A stretch of 37,449 bases of DNA from Nonomuraea sp. MG754425 (GCF_021699195.1 NZ_SSXE01000090.1:1-37449); one strand, 5' to 3'; shown: positions 24,997 through 34,841, counted from the stretch's first letter. A program made the numbers and translations. Notes: generated by a model from the sequence alone, not told the origin.

Positions 24997-25023
24997 GTTC
25001 CCCGCGCGCGACACGCGGGGAAC
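24997..25023 (-). promoter_or_regulatory. Perfect 10-bp hairpin at the 5' end of the c-di-AMP leader
   Basis: GTTCCCCGCG (24997-25006) and CGCGGGGAAC (25014-25023) are exact reverse complements with a seven-base centre. Given the promoter at 25035-25063, transcription would start near 25028, so this would be the first structure in the RNA, directly before the aptamer. It could stabilise the 5' end, or be an operator in DNA. Confidence 0.55.
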
Positions 25024-25034
25024 ATCGTCGCTGG

Positions 25035-25063
25035 ACACTAATGCACTCCGAGTTCGTGCTCAA
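25035..25063 (-). promoter_or_regulatory. Promoter of the NlpC/P60 leader
   Basis: TTGAGC (25063-25058) and TAGTGT (25040-25035) on the minus strand, with a 17-bp spacer, match a housekeeping actinobacterial promoter. The position fits transcription into the hairpin, riboswitch and NlpC/P60 gene. Confidence 0.65.
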
Positions 25064-25247
25064 CCGGAACTGCCGAGTTCATAGAGGTTTCACAACCGAA
25101 GGGTCACAAGGTGATCTCGTGCCCTGCCGTGCGGATCGGTCTTTATGTCCGCATCGCCGAAGCTTCCGCCACCTGCGGAACCCGCGCGCATATGACCACC
25201 ACATGTAACAAGATGGGCCGAGACATGGGAGTTAGGGCTGAGCCGTA

Positions 25248-25853
25248 ATGACATCTGTACCCTGGATAGCCATGGAGCAGGTGGCCGAACTGACAGCGCC
25301 CGAGGGCGGGCCGGAGACCGCGGTGGTGGTCCGGCGTGCCCGCACGCCCGACGTGCGGGCGATCAGGCGTCTGGTCGACACCTACGCGGGGGCGGGGCCG
25401 CGACTCCTTGAGAAGGCCACGGTGACCCTGTACGAGGACGTACAGGAGTTCTGGGTGGCCGAACGGGGCGGGCAGATCGCCGGCTGCGGCGCGCTCCACG
25501 TGCTCTGGGAGGACCTCGCGGAGGTCCGCACCGTGGCCGTGGATCCCGAGTGCCGCGGCACGGGCGTCGGCCATCGGATCGTCTCAGCACTGATACAGCA
25601 GGCGAAGGATCTGGGTCTGCGGCGTGTATTCTGTCTAACTTTTGAGGTCGATTTCTTCGCGAGGCTGGGGTTCCGCCCGATTCAGGGCACGCCGGTCTCA
25701 CCGGAGGTCTACGCCGAACTCCTGGCCTCGTACGACGAGGGTGTCGCGGAGTTCCTCGATCTGGAACACGTCAAACCGAACACCCTGGGCAACACCCGCA
25801 TGCTGCTCCATCTGACATCGGGTGACGCAGACCTCGACCAGATGGAAAGGTGA
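25248..25853 (+). CDS. argA: Amino-acid (glutamate) N-acetyltransferase, single-domain ArgA type
   Basis: A 201-residue GNAT enzyme resembling the short ArgA of mycobacteria (Rv2747), which makes N-acetylglutamate for arginine synthesis. The acetyl-CoA loop is CRGTGVGHRIV, preceded by EVRTVAVDPE. The characteristic KATVTLYEDVQEFWVAE and the C-terminal VKPNTLGNTRMLLHL are present. ATG 25248 is used; ATG 25272 would also keep the whole domain, and neither has a strong ribosome site. The glutamate assignment is by family resemblance only, since other acetyltransferases share the fold. Confidence 0.82.
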   Translation: MTSVPWIAMEQVAELTAPEGGPETAVVVRRARTPDVRAIRRLVDTYAGAGPRLLEKATVTLYEDVQEFWVAERGGQIAGCGALHVLWEDLAEVRTVAVDPECRGTGVGHRIVSALIQQAKDLGLRRVFCLTFEVDFFARLGFRPIQGTPVSPEVYAELLASYDEGVAEFLDLEHVKPNTLGNTRMLLHLTSGDADLDQMER

Positions 25854-25890
25854 TTGTTGATTCCTATGTCGATACGTTGGGCAGCACGAG

Positions 25891-25908
25891 CATGTGTCCT
25901 GACACGTG
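25891..25908. promoter_or_regulatory. Palindrome upstream of the Gln/Tyr-rich RDD gene
   Basis: CATGTGTC-CT-GACACGTG is an inverted repeat of eight bases per arm with one mismatch. It is nested inside GCATGTG...CACATGC (25890-25896 and 25910-25916). It lies just after a possible -10 box (TACGTT, 25873-25878) and before the ribosome site at 25928-25934, so it may be an operator or a leader hairpin. Confidence 0.45.
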
Positions 25909-25938
25909 CCACATGCGCACTCGAAGCGAGGTGACACG

Positions 25939-27474
25939 GTGAGCACCGGACAGCCGCCGTATCCACAGGACGAATCCGGCGAGAATTCTGCGCCTGGCAC
26001 TCACTACGGGCAGCAGAACCCGGGACGCCACCCTGGCGAGCCCGACCCCGACGCCACTGTGATCGGCTATCGGGCGGACGACGCCTACGGTCAGGGCTAC
26101 GGCCAGCAGAGTCAGCAGCAGGGCCAGCAGCAGGGTTACGGCCAGCAGCAGTACGGCCAGCCCCAGCAGGGTTACGGCCAGCAGCAGCAGTCCCAGCCCG
26201 GCTACGGCCAGCAGCAGTACGGCCAGCAGCCGGACTACGGTCAGCAGCAGGGTTACGGTCAGCAGGGTTACGGCCAGCAGCCGCAGTCGGGCCAGCAGCC
26301 CCAGTACGGGCAGCAGCCGGACTACGGTCAGCAGGGTTACGGCCAGCAGCCGCAGTCGGGCCAGCAGCAGTACGGCCAGGCCCAGCAGGGCTACGGTCAG
26401 CAGCCGCAGTCGCAGCCCGGCTATGGCCAGCAGCCGCAGTCCCAGCCGGACTACGGCCAGCAGGGCCAGTACGGTCAGGCGCAGCAGGGTTACGGCCAGC
26501 AGCCGGACTACGGCCAGCAACAGGGTTACGGCCAGCAGGGCTACGGCCAGCAGCCGCAGTCTGGCCAGCAGCCCCAGTACGGGCAGCAGCAGGACTACGG
26601 CCAGCAGCCCCAGTCCCAGCCCGGCTACGGCCAGGCCCAGCAGGACTACGGTCAGCAGTCGCAGCCCGGTTACGGCCAGCAGCCGCAGTCCCAGCCGGAC
26701 TACGGTCAGCAGGGTCAGTACGGTCAGGCGCAGCAGGGTTACGGCCAGCAGCCGGACTACGGCCAGCAGGGCTACGGACAGCAGCAGCAGTCCCAGCCCG
26801 GCTACGCCCAGCCCGGTTACGGCCAGCAGCCCGGCTACGACCAGCAGCAGTACGGCCAGCAGGGCTACGGCCAGCAGCCGCAGCAGTACGGGCAGGGCGG
26901 CTACGGCCAGCCCGGGTACGGCCAGCCCCAGCAGGGCTACGGCCAGCCGATCGGCGTCCAGCCGCCCGGGGCCCCCGCGCCGCTGGCGGAGTGGTGGCAG
27001 CGCCTGGTGGCGAGGATCATCGACGGTGTCATCTTCGGCATCGTGATGGGCGTGGTTTCGCTGGCCCTGACCCCGCTGTACCCGTCGTACAGCTCGATCA
27101 CCGGCATCACCAGCGGCCTGACCTTCGGGATCCTGTACTACCTCGCCGTCTCGATCGTCGTGACCGCCATCTACGTGGCCTACGACTTCTTCCTGGTCAA
27201 GCTGAAGGGCCAGACGGTCGGCAAGATGGTCATGGGCATCAAGGTCGTGCAGGTGGGCGGGCCCGTTCAGCCCGAGGGCCTGGCCAACGACGTGTCGCTC
27301 AAGCGGGCGCTCGTGACGGTGGGCGGCTACCTCTTCTACTGGGTGCCCCTCGTCGGCACGCTGCTCACGGGCGTCCTCTACGCCCTCAACGGCGCCTCCC
27401 AGCTCTGGGACAAGCCGTTGCAGCAGACCTTCGCGGACAAGTTCGCGAAGACGCTGGTGGTGAAGATCAAGTAG
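25939..27474 (+). CDS. RDD family membrane protein with long YGQ-rich low-complexity N-terminal tail
   Basis: A 511-residue protein. Residues about 48-338 are almost entirely Gly, Tyr, Gln, Pro and Ser, with roughly forty YGQ units (GYGQQ, DYGQQ, QYGQ). The C-terminal 165 residues form an RDD membrane domain (EWWQRLVARIIDGVIFGIVMG start, further helices, and the TVGKMVMGIKVV motif) of unknown transport-like function. The tail should be cytoplasmic and disordered. GTG 25939 follows GAGGTGA at 25928-25934. The tail resembles FET-type prion-like domains in composition, but has no RNA-binding module. A strong terminator follows. Confidence 0.88.
   Translation: MSTGQPPYPQDESGENSAPGTHYGQQNPGRHPGEPDPDATVIGYRADDAYGQGYGQQSQQQGQQQGYGQQQYGQPQQGYGQQQQSQPGYGQQQYGQQPDYGQQQGYGQQGYGQQPQSGQQPQYGQQPDYGQQGYGQQPQSGQQQYGQAQQGYGQQPQSQPGYGQQPQSQPDYGQQGQYGQAQQGYGQQPDYGQQQGYGQQGYGQQPQSGQQPQYGQQQDYGQQPQSQPGYGQAQQDYGQQSQPGYGQQPQSQPDYGQQGQYGQAQQGYGQQPDYGQQGYGQQQQSQPGYAQPGYGQQPGYDQQQYGQQGYGQQPQQYGQGGYGQPGYGQPQQGYGQPIGVQPPGAPAPLAEWWQRLVARIIDGVIFGIVMGVVSLALTPLYPSYSSITGITSGLTFGILYYLAVSIVVTAIYVAYDFFLVKLKGQTVGKMVMGIKVVQVGGPVQPEGLANDVSLKRALVTVGGYLFYWVPLVGTLLTGVLYALNGASQLWDKPLQQTFADKFAKTLVVKIK
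26083..26955 (+). repeat. Coding tandem-repeat tract (YGQ repeats)
   Basis: About 870 bp of degenerate short repeats with the core TACGGCCAGCAG, inside the RDD gene. Longer blocks are duplicated: the stretch encoding PDYGQQQGYGQQGYGQQPQS occurs twice (around 26229 and 26505), as does QSQPDYGQQGQYGQAQQGYG (around 26440 and 26690). Synonymous changes between copies show they have diverged since duplication. The tract should be prone to length change. Confidence 0.85.
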
Positions 27475-27490
27475 TCTTCCGCCTACGAGA

Positions 27491-27523
27491 CATAGGGGCC
27501 GGCCTCGCCGGCCCCTATGTTTT
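27491..27523 (+). terminator. Intrinsic terminator after the YGQ-rich RDD gene
   Basis: CATAGGGGCCGGC (27491-27503) and GCCGGCCCCTATG (27507-27519) form a perfect 13-bp stem with a three-base loop, followed by TTTTG. It lies 17 nt after the stop codon. Confidence 0.92.
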
Positions 27524-27593
27524 GTGCGCGGACCTGTACCACAATTGTGGTCAGCGACCAGAGCCCCCGATCCGATGACGTGAGGTGGGAGTT

Positions 27594-28082
27594 ATGGCCG
27601 GGACGGCCCCGTGGCCGGACAGGCTGCCCGCGGAATGGTGGGAACGCCTCGGCGCCCGGCTGATTGAAGCGCTCGTCTTCGGGGTCTTCTATTACATTCT
27701 GTTCATCGTCCTATGGGGCTTCTTCCGAACTGTCGGGATGCTCGAGGTCTTCGGCGGGCGGCTGGCGGGCGTCTTCGCGTGGCTCGTGGCGGGGCTGGCT
27801 TATGCCGGCTACGACTGGTGGGCGCATTCCCGGCGCGGGCGGACGTTCGGTAAGGCGATCATGAGGATTCACCTGGCGCCGGAGGGCGCGTCGCGCCGGG
27901 TTCTGCTCAAACGGGCCCTGGTCTATCCCGCGCCTGTGATGCTCATGGGCATTCCGGTCGTCAATCTGGTGGCGGGAATGCTGCTGTTCGGGGTCGGGTT
28001 GCTGATCCTGATCGACAAGCCGCTGGAGCGGGGGCCGCACGACCGCTTGGCCGGAACACGGGTCGTAAAAGATCTTCGCTGA
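27594..28082 (+). CDS. RDD family membrane protein
   Basis: A 162-residue RDD-family protein without a low-complexity tail: EWWERLGARLIEALVFGVFYYILF, a second hydrophobic segment (AGVFAWLVAGLAYAGYDWW), the RRGRTFGKAIMRI loop, and a last long helix ending in LIDKPLERGPHDRLAGTRVV. It is a paralogue of the preceding gene's C-terminal domain, in the same direction but behind a terminator. ATG 27594 has GAGGTGG at 27582-27588. RDD proteins are implicated in ion or compatible-solute exchange in a few cases; no function is assigned here. Confidence 0.85.
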   Translation: MAGTAPWPDRLPAEWWERLGARLIEALVFGVFYYILFIVLWGFFRTVGMLEVFGGRLAGVFAWLVAGLAYAGYDWWAHSRRGRTFGKAIMRIHLAPEGASRRVLLKRALVYPAPVMLMGIPVVNLVAGMLLFGVGLLILIDKPLERGPHDRLAGTRVVKDLR

Positions 28083-28345
28083 GCCATCCGTACCTGGGGC
28101 GATGTCTTTTCGCAAAATTTTCGCATGATCCGGTAAGGAGCCTGGAGAGACTGGCATTAGGCTATGGGGCGTCCGGGTTGCCGGATGTTGGCGCCCCTGC
28201 GACACGCAGGGCATCTGTGTGCCGCTATGGTCGGATGCGGGTGGTTGTCGCCTGCGTGTCACATGAGGGGAGCGGTGCTCCCCGTGGTCACGCTCCCAGC
28301 GCTTAATGCGCCCCGAAACCCCGGTAGCCGTGGAGGCGAGGACGA
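28083..28345 (+). other. Hairpin-rich gap between the second RDD gene and a small ORF
   Basis: No gene is supported. A -10-like TAGGCT lies at 28158-28163. It is followed by GGGGCG/CGCCCC (28166-28171/28192-28197) enclosing TCCGG/CCGGA (28172-28176/28181-28185), then CCTGCG-ACA-CGCAGG (28196-28210), then GGGGAGC-GGT-GCTCCCC (28267-28283). The last looks like a terminator without a T-run, or a leader hairpin of the small ORF at 28346. Confidence 0.45.
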
Positions 28346-28492
28346 ATGGAAGCCCTAACAGACGTATTGTCAGCGCTCATCCCCCCGGTGGTGGTGGGGG
28401 GCGCCTTCATCTTTGGCGTCGTGAAGCTGGTCCGATCCGAGGCGCTGGGAGGCCGGCGAAACCGCGAGGATCCGGTCGACCCCCAGAACTGA
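28346..28492 (+). CDS. Small membrane protein, 48 residues
   Basis: An ORF of 48 codons starting at ATG 28346, behind GGAGG (28332-28336) and GAGGA (28338-28342). The product has one hydrophobic segment near residues 10-28 (LIPPVVVGGAFIFGVVKLV) and a charged C-terminus rich in Arg, Asp and Pro. Third codon positions are strongly G/C, as expected for a real gene here. It lies about 105 nt upstream of lsr2. Small single-helix proteins like this are often missed in annotation. The function is unknown, and the segment could only anchor or regulate a larger protein. Confidence 0.6.
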   Translation: MEALTDVLSALIPPVVVGGAFIFGVVKLVRSEALGGRRNREDPVDPQN

Positions 28493-28597
28493 TCGGCCAC
28501 TCAGCCGAATCCCCGTAGCGCTGAATTGTCTCCACGCCTTTCCGGGTATATGTTTGGGCAGGCGAATGAAACAATGCTCCGCGAAAGGATTGCGTAC

Positions 28598-28930
28598 ATG
28601 GCCAAGCAGATCCAGGAGATTCTCATCGATGACCTCGATGGGGGCGAGGCCAATGAGACGGTCAGCTTCGCTATTGACGGCTCCTCCTATGAGATTGACC
28701 TCAGCGACCTTAACGCGAAGAAGCTGAGGGACGCTCTCACGCCTTTCGTGCAGCACGCGCGCAGGGCAGGTGCCGTGTCCACGCGCCGCCGCGGTCGTGG
28801 CGGCAACCGCGCGATGAGCCGCGAGAAGAGCTCCGAGATCCGGCAGTGGGCCAAGGCTCACGGCATGCCGGTCAGCGAGCGCGGCCGCATCGCCTCCACC
28901 GTCGTGGAGAAGTACGAAGCCGCTCACTAA
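28598..28930 (+). CDS. lsr2: Lsr2 nucleoid-associated protein
   Basis: An H-NS-like protein that bridges A/T-rich DNA and silences horizontally acquired genes in actinobacteria. The 110-residue product begins MAKQIQEILIDDLDGGEA and has an N-terminal dimerisation domain. A basic, flexible linker (RRRGRGGNRA) follows. The C-terminal DNA-binding domain has the AT-hook-like RGR in VSERGRIAS. ATG 28598 follows AAAGGA at 28584-28589. The frame is open upstream, but without a site. Its place between lysS and clpC is the usual one in actinomycetes. Confidence 0.95.
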   Translation: MAKQIQEILIDDLDGGEANETVSFAIDGSSYEIDLSDLNAKKLRDALTPFVQHARRAGAVSTRRRGRGGNRAMSREKSSEIRQWAKAHGMPVSERGRIASTVVEKYEAAH

Positions 28931-29737
28931 GGGGCCGGCTCTCGACCATGCGCTTATGATGTTCGCCTTGGACCCCGGCGGCCGCCATAGGCGCATGATC
29001 GTTACTGCGGCGTCCCCGAAAGCGGGCCGTCGCGGAAGATGATCTCCTTGAGCGCCCAAATGCGGGCGTTTAGGGCACACGCGTTCCGTCCTCGCCCCCG
29101 GCGCCGCCATATGAGCGGGCGCCGGGCGCGTGGAAAGCCCTGTGGGGGCGGCCATACCTCATTCCGCGTACGCCAGGCGCGTACGGACCGGCCGGCCGCC
29201 CCCCATCAACTTGTGGCAGGGCTTGTACGGCGGGCATTCCCTTCGCGTGACGGCCGGCGCCGCGCTCATGGAACGGGCCATGCGAAATCGTGGGAGTGCG
29301 GTTAACTCCCGCGACCTCCTTCACTCGCTGTAACGCTAAAGCGGCGTCATGGCCGACGCGCTGTCATCGAAAACCTTGTCGCTCGCGGCTGTGCGGAGTC
29401 CCGATAACCTTGCTTCCGATCAAGGGGTGCAGCCGGGCATAACCGGCAAGTATGAGCATCCCTCGCACAATGGTCGCTTCTGCCGGTATCCACGCACAAT
29501 GCCCCCTCCGGCGCGGAGATCGTGATTGGCTCCGTGCAAGGGGCGTCTGATGGTGCGGGGGAACGCCTCCGGTAACCCGGCTGACCGGATGGCGGGCATT
29601 ACCGATTACCGTCGGTGCCGGATACGCGCGAAGCCCGCGGCCGTCGAGCTTTCGAGCCTTCGGGAGCACATCGTCGCAGGACGCGCGCCGGGCCGGATCC
29701 GCCGGGCCGGGTCACTGAATCGTGAGGAGCGAAGAGG
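28931..29737. other. Long intergenic region with nested inverted repeats
   Basis: About 800 bp without a convincing gene: the ORFs here have mixed third positions and no ribosome sites. Two structures stand out. CCCGGCGCC (29097-29105) pairs with GGCGCCGGG (29118-29126). GGGGGCGGCC (29144-29153) pairs with GGCCGCCCCC (29194-29203) and encloses GTACGC/GCGTAC. A third, GGGAG/CTCCC, lies near 29292-29310. The start may include the lsr2 terminator; the rest could be a long leader of the ClpC-N gene or encode a small RNA. I see no tRNA. Confidence 0.5.
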
Positions 29738-30190
29738 TTGTTCGAGAGGCTCACCGACCGGGCGCGGCGGGTGGTCATCCTGTCCCAGGAAGAGGCCAGG
29801 ACCCTTAACCACGGCCACATCGGCACCGAGCACGTCCTCCTCGGTCTGCTCCGCGAGGGCGAGGCCGTGGCCGCCAAGGTCCTGGAGAGCCTGGGCGTCG
29901 GCCTGGAGGGCGCGCGCGGGAAGGTGGCGGAACTGCGCGGCCGGGGCGAGACGGCCCCCACCGGGCACCTCCCGTTCACCACGCGGGCCGCGAAGGTCCT
30001 CGAACTGTCGAACACCGAGGCGGCCGAGCGCGGCGTCGAGCACATCGGCACCGAGCACCTCCTGCTCGCGCTCCTCCGGGAGGGCACGGGCACGGGCGTC
30101 CAGGTGCTGACCGGGCTGGGGGTCGAGCCGGTCAGGGCCGGGCAGGCCGTCGAGGAACTGCTGCGGAAGTACCGGCCGGCGGGCCCCTGA
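29738..30190 (+). CDS. Stand-alone ClpC N-terminal domain protein
   Basis: A 150-residue protein consisting of the two Clp_N repeats of ClpC (about residues 3-70 and 78-145: HGHIGTEHVLLGLLREGE and VEHIGTEHLLLALLREGT), ending before any AAA+ domain. It is collinear with residues 1-150 of the adjacent clpC, and even the leader GTGAGGAGCGA is shared, so it arose by partial duplication. The start is TTG 29738 behind GAGGAG at 29724-29729; clpC uses ATG at the same place. Without an ATPase it cannot unfold proteins. It might bind ClpC substrates or adaptors as a decoy or specificity factor. Confidence 0.85.
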   Translation: MFERLTDRARRVVILSQEEARTLNHGHIGTEHVLLGLLREGEAVAAKVLESLGVGLEGARGKVAELRGRGETAPTGHLPFTTRAAKVLELSNTEAAERGVEHIGTEHLLLALLREGTGTGVQVLTGLGVEPVRAGQAVEELLRKYRPAGP

Positions 30191-30440
30191 ATTCCGCCCT
30201 TTGCCCGTGGTAGGCGGTCCGTGCCGCGTTGTGCTCAAGGCGTAGAGCGCTCACTTGGCCTTGCTTCGCATCGCGACATAGGATGATTTCGCAACAGGAC
30301 GTGGCATCCGAGATGCAAGGGGCGAGGTGGCATCCCCACGCCGGCTCCGCGCCAGGCGTCCGGTGGGCGATCCGTGTGGGTCCGCATACGCCGTGGACGG
30401 CAATTCGCAGACGTTTCCTTGAAGCGTCCTAAACATCGTT

Positions 30441-30451
30441 CGCTTGCGGCG
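30441..30451 (+). promoter_or_regulatory. Putative ClgR box upstream of clpC
   Basis: CGC-TTGCG-GCG matches the CGC-N5-GCG core recognised by ClgR, the activator of clp genes in actinobacteria. It lies directly upstream of a SigR-like promoter (30456-30483) and about 190 nt before the clpC start. No clgR gene is in the window. Confidence 0.45.
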
Positions 30452-30455
30452 TATC

Positions 30456-30483
30456 GGGAACACGTCACCCCCGAACAGTAGTT
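30456..30483 (+). promoter_or_regulatory. Putative ECF/SigR-type promoter for clpC
   Basis: GGGAAC (30456-30461), 19 bp, then GTTG (30481-30484), the same geometry as ahead of ftsH. clpC is a known SigR target in Streptomyces. A second candidate start region, TATAGA at 30525-30530, lies nearer the gene. Confidence 0.45.
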
Positions 30484-30634
30484 GGATGGAGGGTGAACGC
30501 CCTGCTCTCGGGGAACGTCTCTGTTATAGAGCGTGTCAGCGGCAGTGGGCACGGTTCGCCGAGCCAGGGCTAGCATGCGGGAGGACGGGACCGGATTTAC
30601 CGGCCTGACTGACCGCTCTGTGAGGAGCGACGAG

Positions 30635-33136
<2,502 letters not shown>

Positions 33137-33223
33137 GCGCTGGGCCGCCGCCGAACTCCGGCCCGCCGCCGGGCTCCGGACCGATGCAGAACCTCGGTCC
33201 GGGCCGGCGGCAGGTCAGGGCGG

Positions 33224-33307
33224 ACGACAGGCCCGAGCCGGTGATAGGCCCGGGTCGGTGGTAAGCCCTTCCGGTTGTAGGGCCGCGCCGGTGGTAAGCC
33301 CGAGCTG
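33224..33307 (+). repeat. Degenerate 17-bp tandem repeat downstream of clpC
   Basis: About five imperfect copies of a unit like GTGATAGGCCCGGGTCG follow each other between the clpC stop and its terminator. Copies differ at several positions, and one has 16 bases. I see no gene in them; they may be a recombination or slippage product. Confidence 0.6.
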
Positions 33308-33312
33308 ACGAG

Positions 33313-33347
33313 AAGCCCCCGTGTGAGCATGCTCACACGGGGGCTTT
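33313..33347 (+). terminator. Intrinsic terminator of clpC
   Basis: AAGCCCCCGTGTGAGCA and its exact complement TGCTCACACGGGGGCTT are adjacent (17 bp each, 33313-33346), followed by T and a C. The stem is centred on GAGCATGCTC. Confidence 0.9.
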
Positions 33348-33879
33348 CGCATGTGCCGAGATCACTTTCGCCGAGTGCGTCACACCCGGAAGGGCCGTCA
33401 CGTCTTACTCGTGGAGGGGACCACGAGGGTTCCCCCGGCGGCTTCCGGCGCGCTGCGGCGGTCCGCGGCTCGGCCGAAGGGGGTGTGGGCGGGGTTGAGG
33501 ACGCTCCTGCGGGCCTGTCACACGTTCCGGGCCACCTGGGGTCCCCGGTCGCCTGTTGGTCGCTTTGCGGGGCGATGGGCGATTCGTGGTCGGCTCACGG
33601 ACGGAGATGCGGAGAAGTGAGACGGTTGCCGTCGTTGCGTAATTGTTGGATGTGCGGGTATCCCGCCACCGCGAGTAGTACTACACTGCGTAGAGCTTCG
33701 CCAAGTCTCACGCATGTGAGCCACAAGAGCGCGTCCCCAAGCTGGGGGCCTGCTCCCTGGGGAGTAGTGAGAAGTCAACTCGGGGCGGACGCGCGTACCA
33801 CTCGCGAGCCGACATGCTCACATGGTTCGCACGTCCGAGGCGGGCCACGGGAAACACGAGCAAGCCCTGGAGGAAACCG
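33348..33879. other. Intergenic region before the EboE-like gene
   Basis: About 530 bp. The ORFs here (for example 33351-33620) have no ribosome site and weak third-position G/C bias, so I call none. A perfect palindrome, GTAGTACTAC, lies at 33675-33684 and overlaps a -10-like TACACT (33682-33687); it may be an operator on the promoter of the next gene. Nothing else is clear. Confidence 0.45.
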
Positions 33880-34818
33880 ATGCGCCTGCGTCACGCTGAC
33901 GGAACGCTCGTTCACCTCGCCTACAACGCAGGCGTCCACCCCGCTGAGGATCTGGAGAACCTCATCGCGCACCTCACCCGGTACGCGGTCCCGGTGCGCA
34001 AGCGGCTGGGCGTGGAGCGCATGGGCATCGGGCTGTGGTTGTCCCCGGGCGTGGCCGACCATCTCACGGCCGACCGCATCGAGCTCGTACGCCTGCGCCG
34101 CTCCCTGGAGGAGCGCGGCCTGGAGGTCGTGAGCCTGAACGGCACCGGCGGCCGTAACCAGGAGGTCCCCGGTCCCGACTGGGCCAAGCCCGAGCGGTAT
34201 CGCTACACGATGGCGCTGGCCAAGATCCTGGCCTTCCTGCTGCCGGAGGACGTACGGTTCGGCAGCATCTCGACCATCCCGATCGGCTGGCGTCGCGACT
34301 GGCCTGCCGACCTGCACACCATCGCCACCCGCCGGCTGGAGCGGCTGGCCCGCGAGCTGCGCGGCATCTACAGCACGACCGGCAAGACGATCAGGGTCGG
34401 GTTCGAGCCGTGGCCCGGCTGCGTGCTGGAGACGACCGAGCAGGCGCTGGAGCGGGTGTGCGGGATCGACTCCGAGCACCTGGGCGTCTGCCTGGACGCC
34501 TGTCACCTCGCCTGCGACGCCGGGGAGCCGGGCGCGGCGCTGAAGGGCCTGGCCGAGGCCGGTGCGCCCGTGGTCAAGCTCGGACACGTGCACAACCACA
34601 CGGGAGACACCCCGGGCACGGGGGCCGTGCTGCAGGACACGCTGACGGCCATGCTGTCGGGCGCGGTGAGCGGCAGCGCGCACATCGAGGTCGAGACCCA
34701 CAACCTGACCGTTCCCGGGCGGGCCAAGGGGCCGGGGGCGCTGGTGTCACTCCTGGCCGAGGAGCTGGCGTGGGCGCGGACGAACCTGACCAGCCTGGGG
34801 CTGCAACTGGCCGCCTGA
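33880..34818 (+). CDS. EboE-like TIM-barrel (sugar-isomerase-like) protein
   Basis: A 312-residue TIM-barrel protein of the xylose isomerase-like superfamily, closest by pattern to EboE of the ebo metabolite-traffic clusters. Matching segments are YNAGVHPAEDLENL, PDWAKPERYRYTMALAKIL, GSISTIPIGW, VGFEPWPGCVLETTEQAL, GVCLDACHLA and HIEVETHNLTV. The usual NGFPYGxF loop is replaced by NGTGGRNQEV. ATG 33880 follows GGAGG at 33869-33873. None of the other ebo genes (eboA, B, C, F) is adjacent, so this is an orphan. The reaction and substrate are unknown. Confidence 0.75.
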   Translation: MRLRHADGTLVHLAYNAGVHPAEDLENLIAHLTRYAVPVRKRLGVERMGIGLWLSPGVADHLTADRIELVRLRRSLEERGLEVVSLNGTGGRNQEVPGPDWAKPERYRYTMALAKILAFLLPEDVRFGSISTIPIGWRRDWPADLHTIATRRLERLARELRGIYSTTGKTIRVGFEPWPGCVLETTEQALERVCGIDSEHLGVCLDACHLACDAGEPGAALKGLAEAGAPVVKLGHVHNHTGDTPGTGAVLQDTLTAMLSGAVSGSAHIEVETHNLTVPGRAKGPGALVSLLAEELAWARTNLTSLGLQLAA

Positions 34819-34841
34819 GCCCCTCCGGCGGCCCGGGGCGG

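Noticed and set aside
24997..25023. Possible type I-E CRISPR repeat (GTTCCCCGCG...CGCGGGGAAC)
   Set aside because: Only a single copy exists, with no spacers or second repeat and no cas genes in the window.
24771..25208. Plus-strand ORFs opposite the NlpC/P60 start and leader
   Set aside because: They are antisense to the signal-peptide region and the c-di-AMP riboswitch, and have no ribosome site or family pattern.
29039..29333. Short ORFs in the lsr2 to ClpC-N gap
   Set aside because: Arginine-rich, no recognisable fold, mixed codon positions and no ribosome sites; inverted repeats cover the same bases.
28931..29737. tRNA or other standard RNA gene in the long gap
   Set aside because: No T-loop GGTTCGA-type sequence and no acceptor-stem pairing was found here or elsewhere in the window.
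33351..33620. An 89-codon ORF after the clpC terminator
   Set aside because: There is no ribosome site, the start lies almost on the terminator, and third-position G/C is too low for a gene of this genome.
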